Positions 51,774 to 63,838 of a stretch of DNA of 64,000 bases are shown here, one piece after another. The first letter of the stretch is position 1. The number at the start of each line of letters is the position of its first letter. The stretch lies in contig CP154955.1 of NCBI GenBank assembly GCA_039621445.1, forward strand, positions 6,066,785-6,130,784, in the 5' to 3' direction. The DNA comes from Euglena gracilis. Lineage: Eukaryota; Euglenida; Euglenophyceae; Euglenales. A program made the translations under genes and the position numbers. Under the pieces are notes generated by a model that saw only the letters and a list, made by a program, of their open reading frames with translations, was not told the DNA's origin and made no database searches.

Positions 51774-52739
51774 CTGTTGAGGGAGGGAGGGGCGCAACCC
51801 CGGAGGGGGCGTCACTTTCTGCTTTCAAAAAGTCTGGGCGCGTTTGAAAACCAGGGGGATGGTCAGGGCTGTATGGAAGGCCTGGTGGGGGGGGGTCAAC
51901 CACGGTGGGGGGGACCAGCCCACCCACCCAGCCAACACAAAACTATGCAGGAAAAATACGTTCAGCACCCAAAGGCGCCAAAGGAAAACTTTCAACCAAA
52001 AAACAGAGCCCTGGAAATATGGGAAAGGGTTGCGTGGGGGGTCGTACCCCCCCCCACCATAGGGTGTTGTGAAGGTTCCGTCATTCCCTGGAGGTCGGTC
52101 ATTCTGGCCTCAGGCCAAAAATGGCCCAGAATCACTCCATTGATTTTGGCCATTTGGTTGTTTTTTTATATATATAAAAAAACAGAGCGTTTGGCGCCGG
52201 GGGGTCCGGAGCCAAAAAAAAAAACAGTCAATCATTTCAAAAAAAACCCAGGCCCAACGGGGTCTGAGCATCTGTAACAATGATAATGATACGGCCCTGA
52301 CCATGACAGTGATAGCCTTGTGAAAAAAGCACACTTGCTCTCTGGTCTACAAATGTCACACACACACACACACACTGACCAAACTTGCTACAAAATAATT
52401 ATGCTGCTTCTTTTTGCCAACCCTGGGGGGAGGGGGGGTGCCTTGTCTGGCCATGGCAGGCGCATAGCCCATAGCAGAGGCACACACCTGTGTGTACTGT
52501 GGCTGTTTTTTTTTGGTACCTAAAATCCCTTCTTCTGGCCTGGCGCTGTTATCCGCCTCTGGCCCTTTTTGTCTGTGTTCGTGGAGGTGGCCGGAGCCTG
52601 GCGGGACTTACCTTGTTTACGACAAGGCACCCCCTCCCCCGGGGTCGGTTTGGACCCCGGTTCCTGCCAACCCAGCCAACTTTCCAATGAAAATGGCCAT
52701 TTTCGGGCCCAGGCGCCTTCGGCGCCAGGGAATGTGACG
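50430..52739. other. Mostly non-coding stretch around the 51.7-kb exon
   Basis: Apart from the exon 51653-51773, I see G/C runs, CGGCGCCGAAGGCGCCG cores (51247, 52185, 52710) and a stretch at 52485-52620 that resembles 510-640 and 19980-20110. No other exon is supported. Confidence 0.5.
51653..51773 (-). CDS. FAM135-like gene, exon (N-terminal domain, first recognised)
   Basis: On the minus strand an acceptor (CAACAG) precedes 51773 and a donor (GTGCGC) follows 51653. The exon reads [17 protein letters not shown] and on to [12 protein letters not shown], leaving in phase 1. The start lines up with the strand of FAM135 proteins that reads G-Y-Y-Q-I-R-V, just after their L-F-x-Q-G motif, so one or more upstream exons with the start codon must lie further right; I did not find them with confidence. 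Confidence 0.6.
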
Positions 52740-53645
52740 AAACGACGTTGCGTTTTATATCGCGATTTGTCCGCTCGCGGTGAACCGTCCCGACTGGAGC
52801 CACGCCACCGCAGCCTTCCGGCAACAAGCGCTCTATGACTCCCCTGGAGGGGTTGGGGAAAAAAATAAATTCGCCTGTAAGAAGAGACCACATGCTGTGG
52901 CGTGGGCATGGGTGACCCCATCGTTGGACTGAAAACCTTGATTCCGACAAGGGAGTTCCAAGCCTTAGCACAGTGGACGTTCGGCGCCCCAGTAGTCTCT
53001 GCCACCGAAGCGCCCCCTGCCTGCCCACGGTGCCACGCCTCCCTGGACACACGCGGACACCACCTCGTATGTTGCCACCGTAACAATATTGTTCGGCGAC
53101 ACGGGGCGGTCCAGAACTACGTCTTGGGCATGGCACAACGCGCGGGCTTTCCAGCAAGGCGCGAAGAGGGCTCCTGACGGCTCTCGGCCGGGCGACGTCT
53201 TTGTGACCCGATATGATGCCAATGGGCCAGCCGCAATCGACATTACCGTCCGTCCCCCCTTGGCCCCCTCTCGCACTCGGCCCAACATGGACGATTTGGG
53301 TCGGTGGCACGAGTCACAGGAAGAAGACAAAATGAAAAAAATATGGGGGGTTGGCACACCCCTCTCCCCCCCTCTCCGAGGGGCTCCACGCCATTTACCC
53401 CCCAGGGTGGTCGAAAATGCCCCCCCCCCCTGCCTGCCAGCAGCACCCCCCAGGGGGATGTGCCCTTCCTTAAAAAGAACCCTGATGGGGACCAGAAGCG
53501 TACACCACACACCCTGCGACAGAAGGTCAATATTGCGAAACTTGTCGAAGTTGACGACCACATCGAGCGTCGCGACAAATGCCATGTCACGGGCCCTTCG
53601 CGCATGCGAGGGAAGGCATTGGAGCAGGTGAGGAGCCTGCTCTAG
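52740..53645 (+). pseudogene. Non-LTR retrotransposon C-terminus (zinc finger and restriction-like endonuclease), decayed
   Basis: Frame 52902-53176 reads PTREFQALAQWTFGAPVVSA, then CPRCHASLDTRGHHLVCCHR and NNIVRRHGAVQNYVLGMAQR. The frame then moves by one near 53160-53180 and continues SRPGDVFVTRYDANGPAAID and ITVRPPLAPS. A CxxC...H...C finger followed by R-P-D/G-D-V ... D-x-T-V is the typical end of retrotransposon proteins with a restriction-like endonuclease. A G/C-rich element (about 53340-53490) interrupts it before VNIAKLVEVDDHIERRDKCH. No reverse transcriptase domain is present, so this is a 5'-truncated copy. Confidence 0.65.
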
Positions 53646-53869
53646 ACCCAAAAAACACGGTTCCTGTACAGAGGGAGAGAAATACAATCACAACATCAAC
53701 GCATCATCACACATCATCAAAAGGGGGGGAAACAATGAGGAACTATTGGGAGTGCATTGGATTAGCAAACAAAAGCGAACTTTACAGATGGAACGATGAT
53801 GCGGAATGAAACTCCAAAAGGAGAAAACAGGACTCTGCTTTTTGTTAAAACATCTCCAGCCACATTCAT

Positions 53870-54280
53870 TCGTGTTCCCCGTGCGCATTTGCACCCACAA
53901 CGCAAAACGTCGAAGTTAAAAATGACATGTCCTTGCGCGCATTTGTGCGCAGAGACAAGTGAAAATGTGGGCATATTTGCACACACCAACCACATGGGGA
54001 AACTGACATGTGTGTTAAAGCGTGCACGAGCAATGTGTTCATGTTGAAAGACAATGATGATTACCACAACCACATGATGATTTTCAAAGTGATGTGTTGG
54101 TGCATGCATTTGTGCCCACCAAGAAATTTTGTTTGCGGGCGCATTTGCATGCACTGACATTTGATCAATCACTTAAAAGTTGTGTGTTTGTGCTCGCTTT
54201 GGTGGGCACAAACAAAATTTGTTTGCGTGCGCATTTGCGCGCACCAACACACATCAGTTGTGCGATATCATCTCGTCTGT
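53870..54280. repeat. Diverged palindromic-motif cluster
   Basis: Five loosely related sequences such as GTGCGCATTTGCACCCAC, CTTGCGCGCATTTGTGCG and GCGTGCGCATTTGCGCGCAC at intervals of about 50-90 bases, probably the body of the element that ends at 56529. Confidence 0.55.
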
Positions 54281-54787
54281 GACGGCTGGCGAACGCAATT
54301 CTGCACGCCAACCATTGATTTGCACCACGGTTGTGTGGTGATGAAATTTGTGCGGAGAGGTAGTGTGTAATCTTCGCTTCGACACTTTAATGTTCAACAC
54401 ATCTGACAGGCAGGAATTTGCCTGCCTTCAGTATGAACATTTGCACTGCTTTTCTCTGGCCCAAACGGCCAGTTTTCACGTCATCCGTTTGGCAGTGAAG
54501 CGTAATGAGTTGATGACAACAACCTGTGACTGTTCGACGCTTTTTCTGCAACAATACTGCATTGCAGGATTTCAATCTGAAATACCCGGGATGCGTCGGG
54601 CCGGAATCCATCATTTGGTAACCTCCACCGTGTTTCCTCGTTGCCCGTGCAACAGCACCCACCGACGCGGCCACGTTATTCCCCGCAACCGGGGCGTGAG
54701 ATTCGGGGGACGACGTGGTGCCATTTCATGGCAACCGGAGGCCGGAGAAAAGCAGCCCTCAAAAACCTGTTATATTGGCTGTAGAAA

Positions 54788-55099
54788 GTGTTGAACCTTT
54801 ACCACCCGATTGGTTGCATGAAAGCGGTGGGATTTACCCCCCACAAATTATGCGCAAAAACTGGTGTGTTTCATGTTTTCCAAGGGAAAGAGGTCGATGC
54901 CGGCCCGGTGGGTGCTAACGCATCAGCAGCTGATGTAGCTGCAGCAGCGGAGCCCAAGCTGCGGGCCAGTGGCAGGGCCTTTGGGATCCTAAAATCGGTG
55001 CCGGCCCACATGTGCTGTAATCGGTGGCTGCGCACCCACCTTCGGGAGATCCTCGTGTACAATTTCCTGGTTTCCTGGTTTCCTAACCCCCCCAAATAA
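54788..55099 (+). CDS. Open reading frame of unknown function
   Basis: 103 codons from ATG 54788, containing GKEVDAGPVGANASAADVAA, then SVPAHMCCNRWLRTHLREIL and VYNFLVSWF. It lies within the region of diverged transposon motifs (53.9-56.5 kb) and could be an exon of a related element. No family recognised and no second copy to test conservation. Confidence 0.25.
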   Translation: MLNLYHPIGCMKAVGFTPHKLCAKTGVFHVFQGKEVDAGPVGANASAADVAAAAEPKLRASGRAFGILKSVPAHMCCNRWLRTHLREILVYNFLVSWFPNPPK

Positions 55100-55559
55100 C
55101 TTGGCGGGGGGAGGGGCAAAAAAGATGGTTCCAGTAACCTGGCGGGGTCCTTTTTAGGCAAAATTCCTTTACGGCACTGAAAAAAAGGCCAAATAACCTG
55201 GCGGGGGGGGGGGGGCAGGGACAAAAGTTGGTTCTAATAACCTGGCACCCCGTCAGGTTATTTGGGGGGGGGGGTAGTTTCGTGGGCACTAGACCCGAAT
55301 GGGTCGCGTGACACCAGGTATTGGAGGAAGCGGTGGGGTTGAACTCCTTCAGACGACAGTAAAAGTGGTTTTTGCAGGGCCGAGTGATGCCGCTGTTTTA
55401 TTCCTCAATTGGTGGTTCATTTGCACTAAAGCGCATAACACGTTGCTCGTGGGTGCTAAGAGCAAATAAACCACTTGTGAATTTCTGCAATTTCTGCAGG
55501 TGGTTCATTTGCGAAATTGCGCTTTTTTAGCACACATGAACCACCAGTGATTCACTGGC

Positions 55560-56529
55560 GTTTGACTATTGTGTATTTTGCCACACAATTTGTCGACCAT
55601 TCAGAACTCATGAACACATTTTGTATGCGCGCGCATTTGCTCACACCAACACAATTTTGTTCCTGAGAGTTCCTGAGAGCGCCCATAAACTGAGCTGTCA
55701 ATAAATGGTGCGACAAACCCACCAAATTATTTTTCTGGACAGCGTGCTGATCCAGCACCGTCACGGCCCCTTTGTCACGCCGTTTATGGACAGCGTCAGT
55801 TCATGGGCGCAAAGGCGAAAACAAACAAAATAGTGTTAGTGGGCGAAAACATGCTCACAAACAAATTGTGTTTGTGCGCGTGTTTGCGCCCACTGACAAA
55901 TTTTGTTCTTCAAGGGTTGTGCTTCTTTTTCCAGGTTCTTTGCAAGCAAAACTGGTTGTGCGGATCCCCGGCATATAATTGGACGGGAACGCCCGTCCCT
56001 TTCATTCCCTGCGGACCCCATTTCTTACCCCCTGCACATCCCCTGCCAAACACACCGCCGGCTTGGTCACACCACACCTGCACACCCCGGCCTTTCCTCC
56101 CCGCGCTTTGCAAAATACTTCATAAAAACATCCACACGCCGTAAAGTGGTCCGACAAACACCCAGGACGCACACCGCTGGCAGTTTGAGGACACCCGGGA
56201 AAACAGCCGAAAGGAGCAAGCAGGGTAGTAACCGTCCCGTTCTTTTGGCGCTATTTTGTGTTTTTGTCACCCTCGGGGAGGAAGGTCCTGGGGATTTCAA
56301 GGTGCAGAGCTTATTTCCAGACCCCCCAAAAAGGCCATTTTTTGCCAAAGTCCCAAGGGCTACATCCCGAAAAAAAGAATTTTGCTCATTTTTTGCACAT
56401 GTCGCACACATGTTCTCGCATGTTTTCAAACACTCCAGCGTTGCACAGCCGAAATTAAAATTTTTATTAATTTGCGCATCTGCGCAAAACCAATACAAAA
56501 AAGCTTAAATGCGAATCCGGCCTCCTAAG
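55560..56529 (+). mobile_element. Second right-end copy of the transposon family
   Basis: Same order as 13477-14448: a region with TTCATTCCCTGCGGACCC, the block CAGGACGCACACCGC, CCATTTTTTGCCAAAGTCCC, a motif at 56471 and a terminal repeat 56503-56529 (AATGCGAATCCGGCC then CTCCTAAG). No left end was recognised; related GCGCATTTG sequences continue upstream to about 53880. Confidence 0.65.
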
Positions 56530-56675
56530 TGGGAGTTTCAGAAGAACAACAATGCCCAGAAAATGACAAAAAAAAACCACCATAAAACCAACCCAGACCA
56601 ATCTGCCACATATGGCACAAACTTGGGTTATAATGTGTAGGGGGGGTAGAGTGGTGGTGAACAAGTAGATAAGCG

Positions 56676-56731
56676 GTGTAGGGTTGGGGTTGGGGTTAAA
56701 ATATAAATAAGATTAGGGTTAGTTGTGAGGG
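56676..56731. repeat. Degenerate telomere-like repeats
   Basis: GTAGGGTTGGGGTTGGGGTT and, after a short A/T-rich spacer, ATTAGGGTTAGTTG. Confidence 0.5.
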
Positions 56732-59489
56732 AGGGGGTGGAAAGGGGGAGGTAATCCTGTTCAACCTCACAAATGTGTCAAAATTTTCAATGTCTCTGTC
56801 CAGAGATCCCAAAGTCCCTGGCCAAAAAGCTCAATGTTCCTGTCCAAAAGTTTCAGAAATTTCATCGCAAAAATGTCAGAATCCCTGTTTACCTAAACTC
56901 CCAAAATAATATACCCCCCATGGCCTGGATGGGTTCGGAAGCAGGGAAAATCTGGCCCTTTTCCATAAAAAAACACAGGCAGAAAGATTTGCCAAATTCT
57001 GCATGTGTTGGTGTGTACGCCCCAGTAGGCTTGCTCCATGCGGCCTTCACCCGCCCAGGAAATGCCCGACCCGCTACGATGGGTGTCGGCTCGCAGAACG
57101 TACCGTCCACGAGTGCCTGGGGCAAAGGCCAAAACTTTGACATCATACCCAAGGCTGCATGGCGGTGCCTGGTGGGTGAGGTCGCCCCCAACCCACGATG
57201 CACCACATGAACAAAAATTTCCCTTGGCAAGGGAATTTCTTAAGCCCCCCCGGAGGGGGGGGGTCCAGCCAGCCGGCTGGAAAACAGTGTTGGTTGGTAA
57301 AAGGTTTTTCAAAAAAAAACTCCTGGCACTTCGTTCCAGCCCGGCAAAGCTGCAAAACCTTTATTTCAACCCGACCCCAGGGGGCAGCAGGCTGGCTGGA
57401 AATATAAAGGTGCTGACTAGCTTGATCCCCCTGCTGGGTAGAGTGAGTCCACCTTTGGCACCGAATGAAAAAAAAATTGATCAACAATCGGCGCGGCAAC
57501 AAAAGGGGGTTGAGCCCCCCTCCCTCCCCCCCCACCACCGGTTCCTCCTCCTGTGTGGGCCAGCGCGCAGCGGGGGTCAAAGCCAACACCCAATAGATGT
57601 TGAGGCCTGGAAGACAGCTGGCCAAACTGTGAAGTGCTGCTGCACCCCTGGCTTGGAGGTCAATGAGGGTTGGGGGGCAGGTACTAAGTGAGCGGGGAGG
57701 AGAGGGAGGGGTGGTCTGGACCCCCTGGAGTGGGGGGGTTGGACCCCCCTCCCCCAGGGCAAAAAAATGGGGCCTTGAAAAAAAGCACCAAAATCGCACC
57801 TTTGCGCACTTTTTTTTGAAAGATCGGTAAAAAAAATCACCCAAACTTTCCAGCTTCCCCGGCGCAAAGCACCGGAAGTGTTTTTTGGGTTCACGGGGGT
57901 CTCCCCCCCCCCCCGGTCCGAAGGGGGAGGGGAGGTGGTCTGACCCCCCCCCCTGCAAAGCCACTGCTGACTTAATACCCTGGGGGGAGGGCAGAGGTGA
58001 GGTGGGGTAGATGAGGCCAGGCCGGTGCAAGGGGTCACTTTGAGGAAGAGGAGAGGGAAGGCGGAAACAGGGGAAACGGCGGACAGAGTTGGAAACCACT
58101 CACCCTCTGACCAGGAGGTTAGCGATCTCTGGACGTTACACCCAACTTCTGATCTCCTTTTTCGGTGGTTCATTGTTCATTGGATGTTCACAAAAGGATG
58201 GGTGTGAAACCCCACCCGGGGGCGGGGCGGTCCCGCCTCCGGCTGGCAAAAAGGCTGCTGGCTGGAAATGAGCTGCTGGCTGGCCCCCCCCCCCCGGGGG
58301 ATAGGGGGGGGTCCCGGGCTGGGCTGGGTCGACGAAAAACAACATTTTCTATAATTTTTCGCCATTTTTGACATTTTGACGGATGGAGCTAGATCAAGGC
58401 TGGGGGGGGGGGTGAGGGAGAAAGGTGTGTGATGAGGGGAAAAAATGCAGGGATAGGTGAGCTGGGCAGCCCAGTTGGCTGGCCAGCCTGCGGCCGGCTG
58501 GCCCGGCCTCCGGCCGGGCTGGACCCAACTTTATTTCACTCGACCCCCCCCTGGGGGGGGGCTCCCCAGGGTTGGATGGGAAGCCTTGAGGGGGGGGGGG
58601 GGTCCGGCCCCCCCCCCCGAGAGGGGGGGGGGGGGGTCGGACCCCCCCTCCTACCTCGAAACTGACGGGGGGCGGAAAATTTTTCGATTTCATGGACGGA
58701 CAAAGTGCTAGAAATCGAGTCAAAATCGGTCAAAAATCCCTGATTTTTCTTTGAAAATCGATCCAAAAATGCTCATTTTTTTAAATTTTGTGAACACTTT
58801 CTTGGGAGGGAAACACTAGCACATCAAACAATAAAATGGGCAATATGTCCAAAAATCAGCAAAAGGGGTGTTTTTGTTCATTTTCCGGCGCTGTGCGCCG
58901 GAAGAAAATTTTCTGCTATTTTTGGCACCTATCAAGGAGGGGGGGGTGGGGGGTCCGGACCCCCCTCCCAACATCTACGGGGGGGGGTGGTCCGGACCCC
59001 CCCCCCCCTACCACCTTTCCTAGGGGGGGGGGTGGTCGGGACCCCCCCCCTACCACCTACCTCAATACCGAAGGGCTTCCCATCCATCCCTGCGGGCTCC
59101 CAGCCCAAATTTGGGCTGCTGGCTGGATTTGAGCTGCTGGCTGGCTGGACCCCCCCCCCGGGGGATGGGGTACCCTCCGGCTTAAGAAAACCCCTGACCC
59201 CACCCCACCCCGGCTGCGTTGTGTGTTAGTTTACCAGTGCGAACCCAGCAATTGGTTGCCGGCAATCAGAACCCACTGTGCTCAACCGAGCCATAGCGAC
59301 AGAACTGGAATATTGGGAATATTTTTGGCAGCCTTTAACTACTTGTCCCCCAGGAGGGCAGTAATTAAACGAGGGGGTTCCCCCCCCCCCGGCGTTTAAG
59401 AAGATGGACCGGTCCCTCAATTTGCCTGAGAGTGGGCCCTCCGTACTGCACATTTCTGGTGGGCACCTCTGGTGGGGAGGTCGAAAACA

Positions 59490-59562
59490 CAATGAGAATA
59501 GGGTTTGGGTTAATTGAAACAGATTGGGTTTGTAAATAGGGTTAAGGTTAGGATTTAGGGCC
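59490..59562. repeat. Degenerate telomere-like repeats
   Basis: ATAGGGTTTGGGTTAATT, then AATAGGGTTAAGGTTAGGAT and TTAGGGCC. Variants of TTAGGG and TTTAGGG are mixed. Confidence 0.5.
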
Positions 59563-62500
59563 GTTTGGCCTAAACCTGGGCGAAAAAATAGGGCCTAATT
59601 TTGGCCTGAATTGAGGCACGATTTCGGCCTAACTCCCTAACTTTGGCCTAACCCAACCCTGATCCCTGTCCTATCAACATCGTCACCCTAAACCTGCCAC
59701 TCCTTAACGGAAACCACCAAAGAGTGCCGTTGAAAGCCCATTTGGCTTGTGTTCAAGAAAATGCCCCCCATTTAACTACGGCCCCCCTGGGGGGGAGGGT
59801 ACTTAAAAGCTGCCAGAATTTCTTTGTTGAGGCGGAGTATTATTTAAACTGCAGATAGAAAAACAAATAAAAACTGCACCCAGTTGAAATTTGAGTATTT
59901 GCAATCTACCCAACACAGCATCGATTAACAACCTCCTGGGAAAACTTGGGGGAAAAGGCTGTTGTCTGACGCCCCATGGGGTCACCTGCTTGAAAATGGG
60001 GCCTGACCCGTGGGTATAAAAAACCGAGGATAAACAAATTGCAGCCGCAAAATGCCCCCCCACCCACCCCAAATGCCAATTTGCAACAAATTTTGACCCA
60101 AACATTGCCCTGGCTAGCCATTTTCCCAACCGATTTTCACCCAACTTTGGCTCTTCTTTGCACCTCCGGAAACAAAAAAAATCTGTTGCCCTCCAGTCGC
60201 CTTTCTGGCAGCTGGAAAATGAAAACTCATTGATGAGGGGCCGGGGGTCTAGGGCTGGAAAACAGCTGTTGGTTGGAGAAAGGCTGGCTGGCTGGCTGAC
60301 CCCCCCCCCTGGGATGAGGTCAACTTCGAGTTAGGCGACGCCCTTGCTACCCAAACTATGGCTGAATTTGGCTGTTGCACTAATTTGGTAATGCTGGAAT
60401 AGAAAAAAAAAGAAAAAGGAATGTGCACAAAGGAATTTCAAAATTCGGAAAACATGAAAATCTCAGATAAATATGAGTATTTTGAGCTCACAACCTCGAA
60501 ATCATAACATCCTCTTTGTAACCCCGATGGTCCGGACAGGGGACGATCATTGGGCATGGGTTGTGTGGACATTTGCATGGCTGCAAAAGGTGACCAACTA
60601 GGCTAAACAAACAAGGCGGTCCAGACACCCCCCCCCCCTGCAGACTGGGCAAGGGGGTTCATCAGGCAAAGGAGGGGGGGGGGGGTAATGCTTCAAACAG
60701 TCAGGGAAATGCTGGTCATTGAATTCAGACACGCAGCCCGAACCGTGCAGGGATGGATACGCAGATCGAGGGCAATGCCTCAGGAGGGGCGCACAGAACG
60801 GGAGAGGCTACCTGGGAAACCCTTTTTTTGGGGAGACGTTTGACTGGAAGAAGCGCACACCTCTCTGCCAGGCCACCGCAGCACAACAGAGGCATGGGGG
60901 TGGACCTTCATCCATCGCGGTTGACAAAACGATGTGTGCCACGAAAACGTGGGTGCCCAAACGTCTGTTGCTTCCCCCCTTGAAAATCAGCACCCGGCCC
61001 CGCCTCTCAGTGGTGATTGCTGGGCATGGAATGGGACGTCCAATTGTTGGAAAAAAGTCTCCATAATGGATTCCGCAAAACTTGCAACTTAAACCCGCCC
61101 CCCCCCCACTTATAACCCCCCATCCTGCAACCAGGTTTTGAATAGTGCTGATAATAAGCGCGCCCCTACCCCTTCATTGACCCCCCCATATAAGCCGGCA
61201 CTCCATGGAGCTCTTTTGACTGAAATGCAAGGATTTTGTGCCCGAAACGGGAGACCGGCGATTTTTTTCGACTTCTTTGACCCGTTTTTTTTATCCAAAG
61301 TCCATGGGATTTGGGCCCAGAACAGGGGGCCGGGGGTAAAAAAAAACCGCTCATTTTCGGCTCAAAAACACCTTTTCCGGGTCCGGGAGGCCAAAAAAAC
61401 ATGGTTTTGGGCAAAGGAAAACTTCGATTTTTTTCGATTTTTTTCGACTTTTTTCGACTTTTTTGGCTGAAAATGGCTAAATCTGACAGTGGAAAAAGTG
61501 TACAAAATGTCCCAAATTGGCGGAAAAACGGCCGTATCTCGGGCTAGACGGGGAGTTGCGGGGAAATCAAAATACCGGTAGATGGGACATTCCAAGGGCT
61601 TCAAATTAGGTCTCGGACATTTCCTTTGATTTTGAACATTTTTCGAGATATTTTGAAAATATCGATTTTTGGGCCCGAAATGGCAGACTCCAAAGGGGGG
61701 GGGGGCTTATCCAGGGGGCGGGTAAATCCTACCCAGTTTGGACCCCTTCGCGCGTGAATAACTCGGGCCTGGCGGGGAGTCGGGGGGTCAACCCAGCGTG
61801 ATTCGGAAACCAGAAATCCAGTCGCTCGCGACCGAAAAAAAATTCCGGGAACCAGGCCGGGGTCATGGTGATAATCCGCGGTTTTCACGGTCTACCCAGA
61901 GGGGGGGGGGCGGGGTCAGACCCCCCCCTTTTTGGTGGTAAGCTTCGCTCTTTCTCTAAAGAGATAAGAGCTCAGCGACCCCCCCCAATAACCCCCTGGG
62001 CCCAACCACCAAACCGTGACTTATAACACCCCCCCGAGAGGGAAAAACGTTGAAGAAGCAAATGGCAAAAATGGGCAAAAATCACATCGTGTGCCGAAAA
62101 AAACAGGTGAGGGCACATCGATTTATGAGGCTTTGGCAAAGCCAAAAAATTGCCCAAAATACCTTGTTTTATCCCCTGGTGCAAAAATGGTGGGTATTTT
62201 TGGACCTCATCTGGTCGCACACTAAGCCGTGACTTATAACCCCCCCCTCGGGGCCCACCACCAAACAGGATTTTATAACCCCGGAGGGTTATAAGTGGGG
62301 GGTTTACACAAATCAACATTGTGAGAACCCTCCCATCCACTGGTGATACAGTGCAAAACATATGTCACAAATGTTGTGTGTTGTGTAATATACCACGTGT
62401 GTGCATGTTTGGGATATTGCAGACATATCTTCCTGCATACATACACATATGTGTCTCATGTCAGGGTGTCCCCGAACCTCTGGAAGATAACAAATCAACC

Positions 62501-62656
62501 TCAAGCCTGAACGCCGGTTGAGAAGGGAAGGGTATGTGTTCATATTTGTCGCACTCAGGAGTTTGTATTACAAACACCATACAAAATATACACGCTGGCT
62601 GAGGGAAGGAGTGTTGTGCTGACACAAACTATCCCGAAGCAAGGTGTGCAGTACAC

Positions 62657-62743
62657 CTGCTCATTGCATGGAGAGGGTGCCCTCCACGTGGCCACCTCGC
62701 CGGCATATGCCCTGCCGTGCTTGCTAAACCACGGCTCCTTGAA
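62657..62743 (-). CDS. Candidate exon of unknown gene
   Basis: 87 bp between acceptor GCTTTCAG and donor GTGTAC on the minus strand, phase 0 both sides: FKEPWFSKHGRAYAGEVATW then RAPSPCNEQ. Good splice signals and composition, no family recognised. It could be an upstream exon of the FAM135-like gene or of another gene. Confidence 0.4.
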
Positions 62744-62772
62744 CTGAAAGCAACATGTTCAGGGGCATTGAC

Positions 62773-62852
62773 CTCACTGCTCTTCGAACCCAGGTTTTCA
62801 GCTCCCGGAGCAATTGGATAGGCTGTTGGCAGACTTTGCTCTTCAGATATTC
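62773..62852 (-). CDS. Candidate exon of unknown gene
   Basis: After acceptor CTTACAG the minus strand reads EYLKSKVCQQPIQLLRELKT then WVRRAV, with a possible donor GTCAAT. Its phase does not fit the candidate at 62657-62743, only 29 bases away, so at most one of the two is called correctly. Confidence 0.3.
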
Positions 62853-63061
62853 CTGTAAGAAGAAATTGGGTGCACAGGAGTGGCCAAATGACATTTCTAT
62901 TTTAGGAAATAACCTTCCCAGGGAATACGCGCTTAAATGTGGCTATGACTGATCAGCTTGTGTGTGTGTGGTGCAGCACAGGAAGTTTTTGATCATCTCA
63001 CAGTAATGGGTTCTGTTGACAGTCACCCGGCGAACGGCATGCTCAGAAAAATAAGGTCCAA

Positions 63062-63680
63062 CTTAGGCGGCCTAACTCGCACTTAGCTTTGAAAGTAACT
63101 GTAAATTTGCGTCGACGCGCAACGCCAAATTTTTTTTCTGTTTTCGAACACCGAGGCCTGAGACAGCAAACAGCCCGCATTAGTGTCTCCCTGAACCCCC
63201 CGGGCCTGGGGACGAAACCAACGACTTGGAACTCCACAGTCTACGGGCACAGCGCTCCCGGGGCCCAGTGTGCATGAACACAAAGCGCCGGGTAATCAAA
63301 CGAGGGACTCCATTGCGCAGTTGCGCTTTGGAGCAACGATTTGTTTTTCATTGCAAAAAAAAATAAACACATTGCGCGTGTGCCGGGGGCCCCTCTCTGC
63401 ACAGCCAGTGTGTGGGCTTGGTGAGGAAACACATTGCGCTGGCGCGCAATGGACACGCAAAAATATTGCACTGCCTGTTCATTCAGATTACACGTCAGCC
63501 ACATTTTTGCACTTCTCATATCTTAGTGTGGGCTATTGCCACCGGCGCAATGCATTTCCTCACCAAGCCCACGCACTGGCTGTGCAGAGATGGGCCCCCG
63601 GCACACCGTAACACATCAGAGGGAGTCCCATAAGCTCAGGGGGCTTCTGTTAACCATTGCGCTTTAACGCAATGTCCATG
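63062..63680 (+). mobile_element. Left-end-like element of the same family
   Basis: Begins CTTAGGCGGCCTAACTCG and CACTTAGC at 63062-63088, a diverged form of the left terminal repeat. Followed by palindromes such as ATTGCGCAGTTGCGC (about 63313), GCGCTGGCGCGCAATGG (about 63437) and CATTGCGCTTTAACGCAATG (63655-63674). The right end was not found; it may run past the window. Confidence 0.5.
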
Positions 63681-63726
63681 ACCATTGCCTTCTATGCCCG
63701 GCAGTGTGGGGCCAGGCGTTGCTCAC

Positions 63727-63838
63727 CAGACGTTGGGACAGGTCCCTGGGCTTGCCCTCGATTCCCCCCAACCCCCCCCCACCTGGGTGGTTCCCGCTGT
63801 ACCACTCCTCGAGCTTCAAGCACCCAGGGATCACAACT
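63727..63838 (-). CDS. Candidate exon of unknown gene
   Basis: Between acceptor GTCACAG and donor GTGAGC on the minus strand: VVIPGCLKLEEWYSGNHP, a Gly run from G homopolymers, then IEGKPRDLSQRL. The G run may hide a frame error. No family recognised. Confidence 0.3.

Larger units (their letters stand above)
56530..62640. other. Repeat-rich stretch without a supported gene
   Basis: Contains many G/C-run elements (57240, 57720, 58540, 58930-59060, 59150), degenerate telomere-like sequence (56676-56731, 59490-59562) and short open frames on both strands (for example 60719-61066 plus) that I cannot tell from chance. Four TTATAACCCCCC-type repeats lie at 61110-62290. Confidence 0.5.

Noticed and set aside
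57010-57210. Coding-like stretch on both strands (minus YDVKVLAFAPGTRGRYVL)
   Set aside because: Three frames look equally plausible and no acceptor-donor pair bounds any of them.
60719-61066. 115-codon plus-strand frame
   Set aside because: Several frames are open, no splice or family support was found, and composition does not favour one frame.
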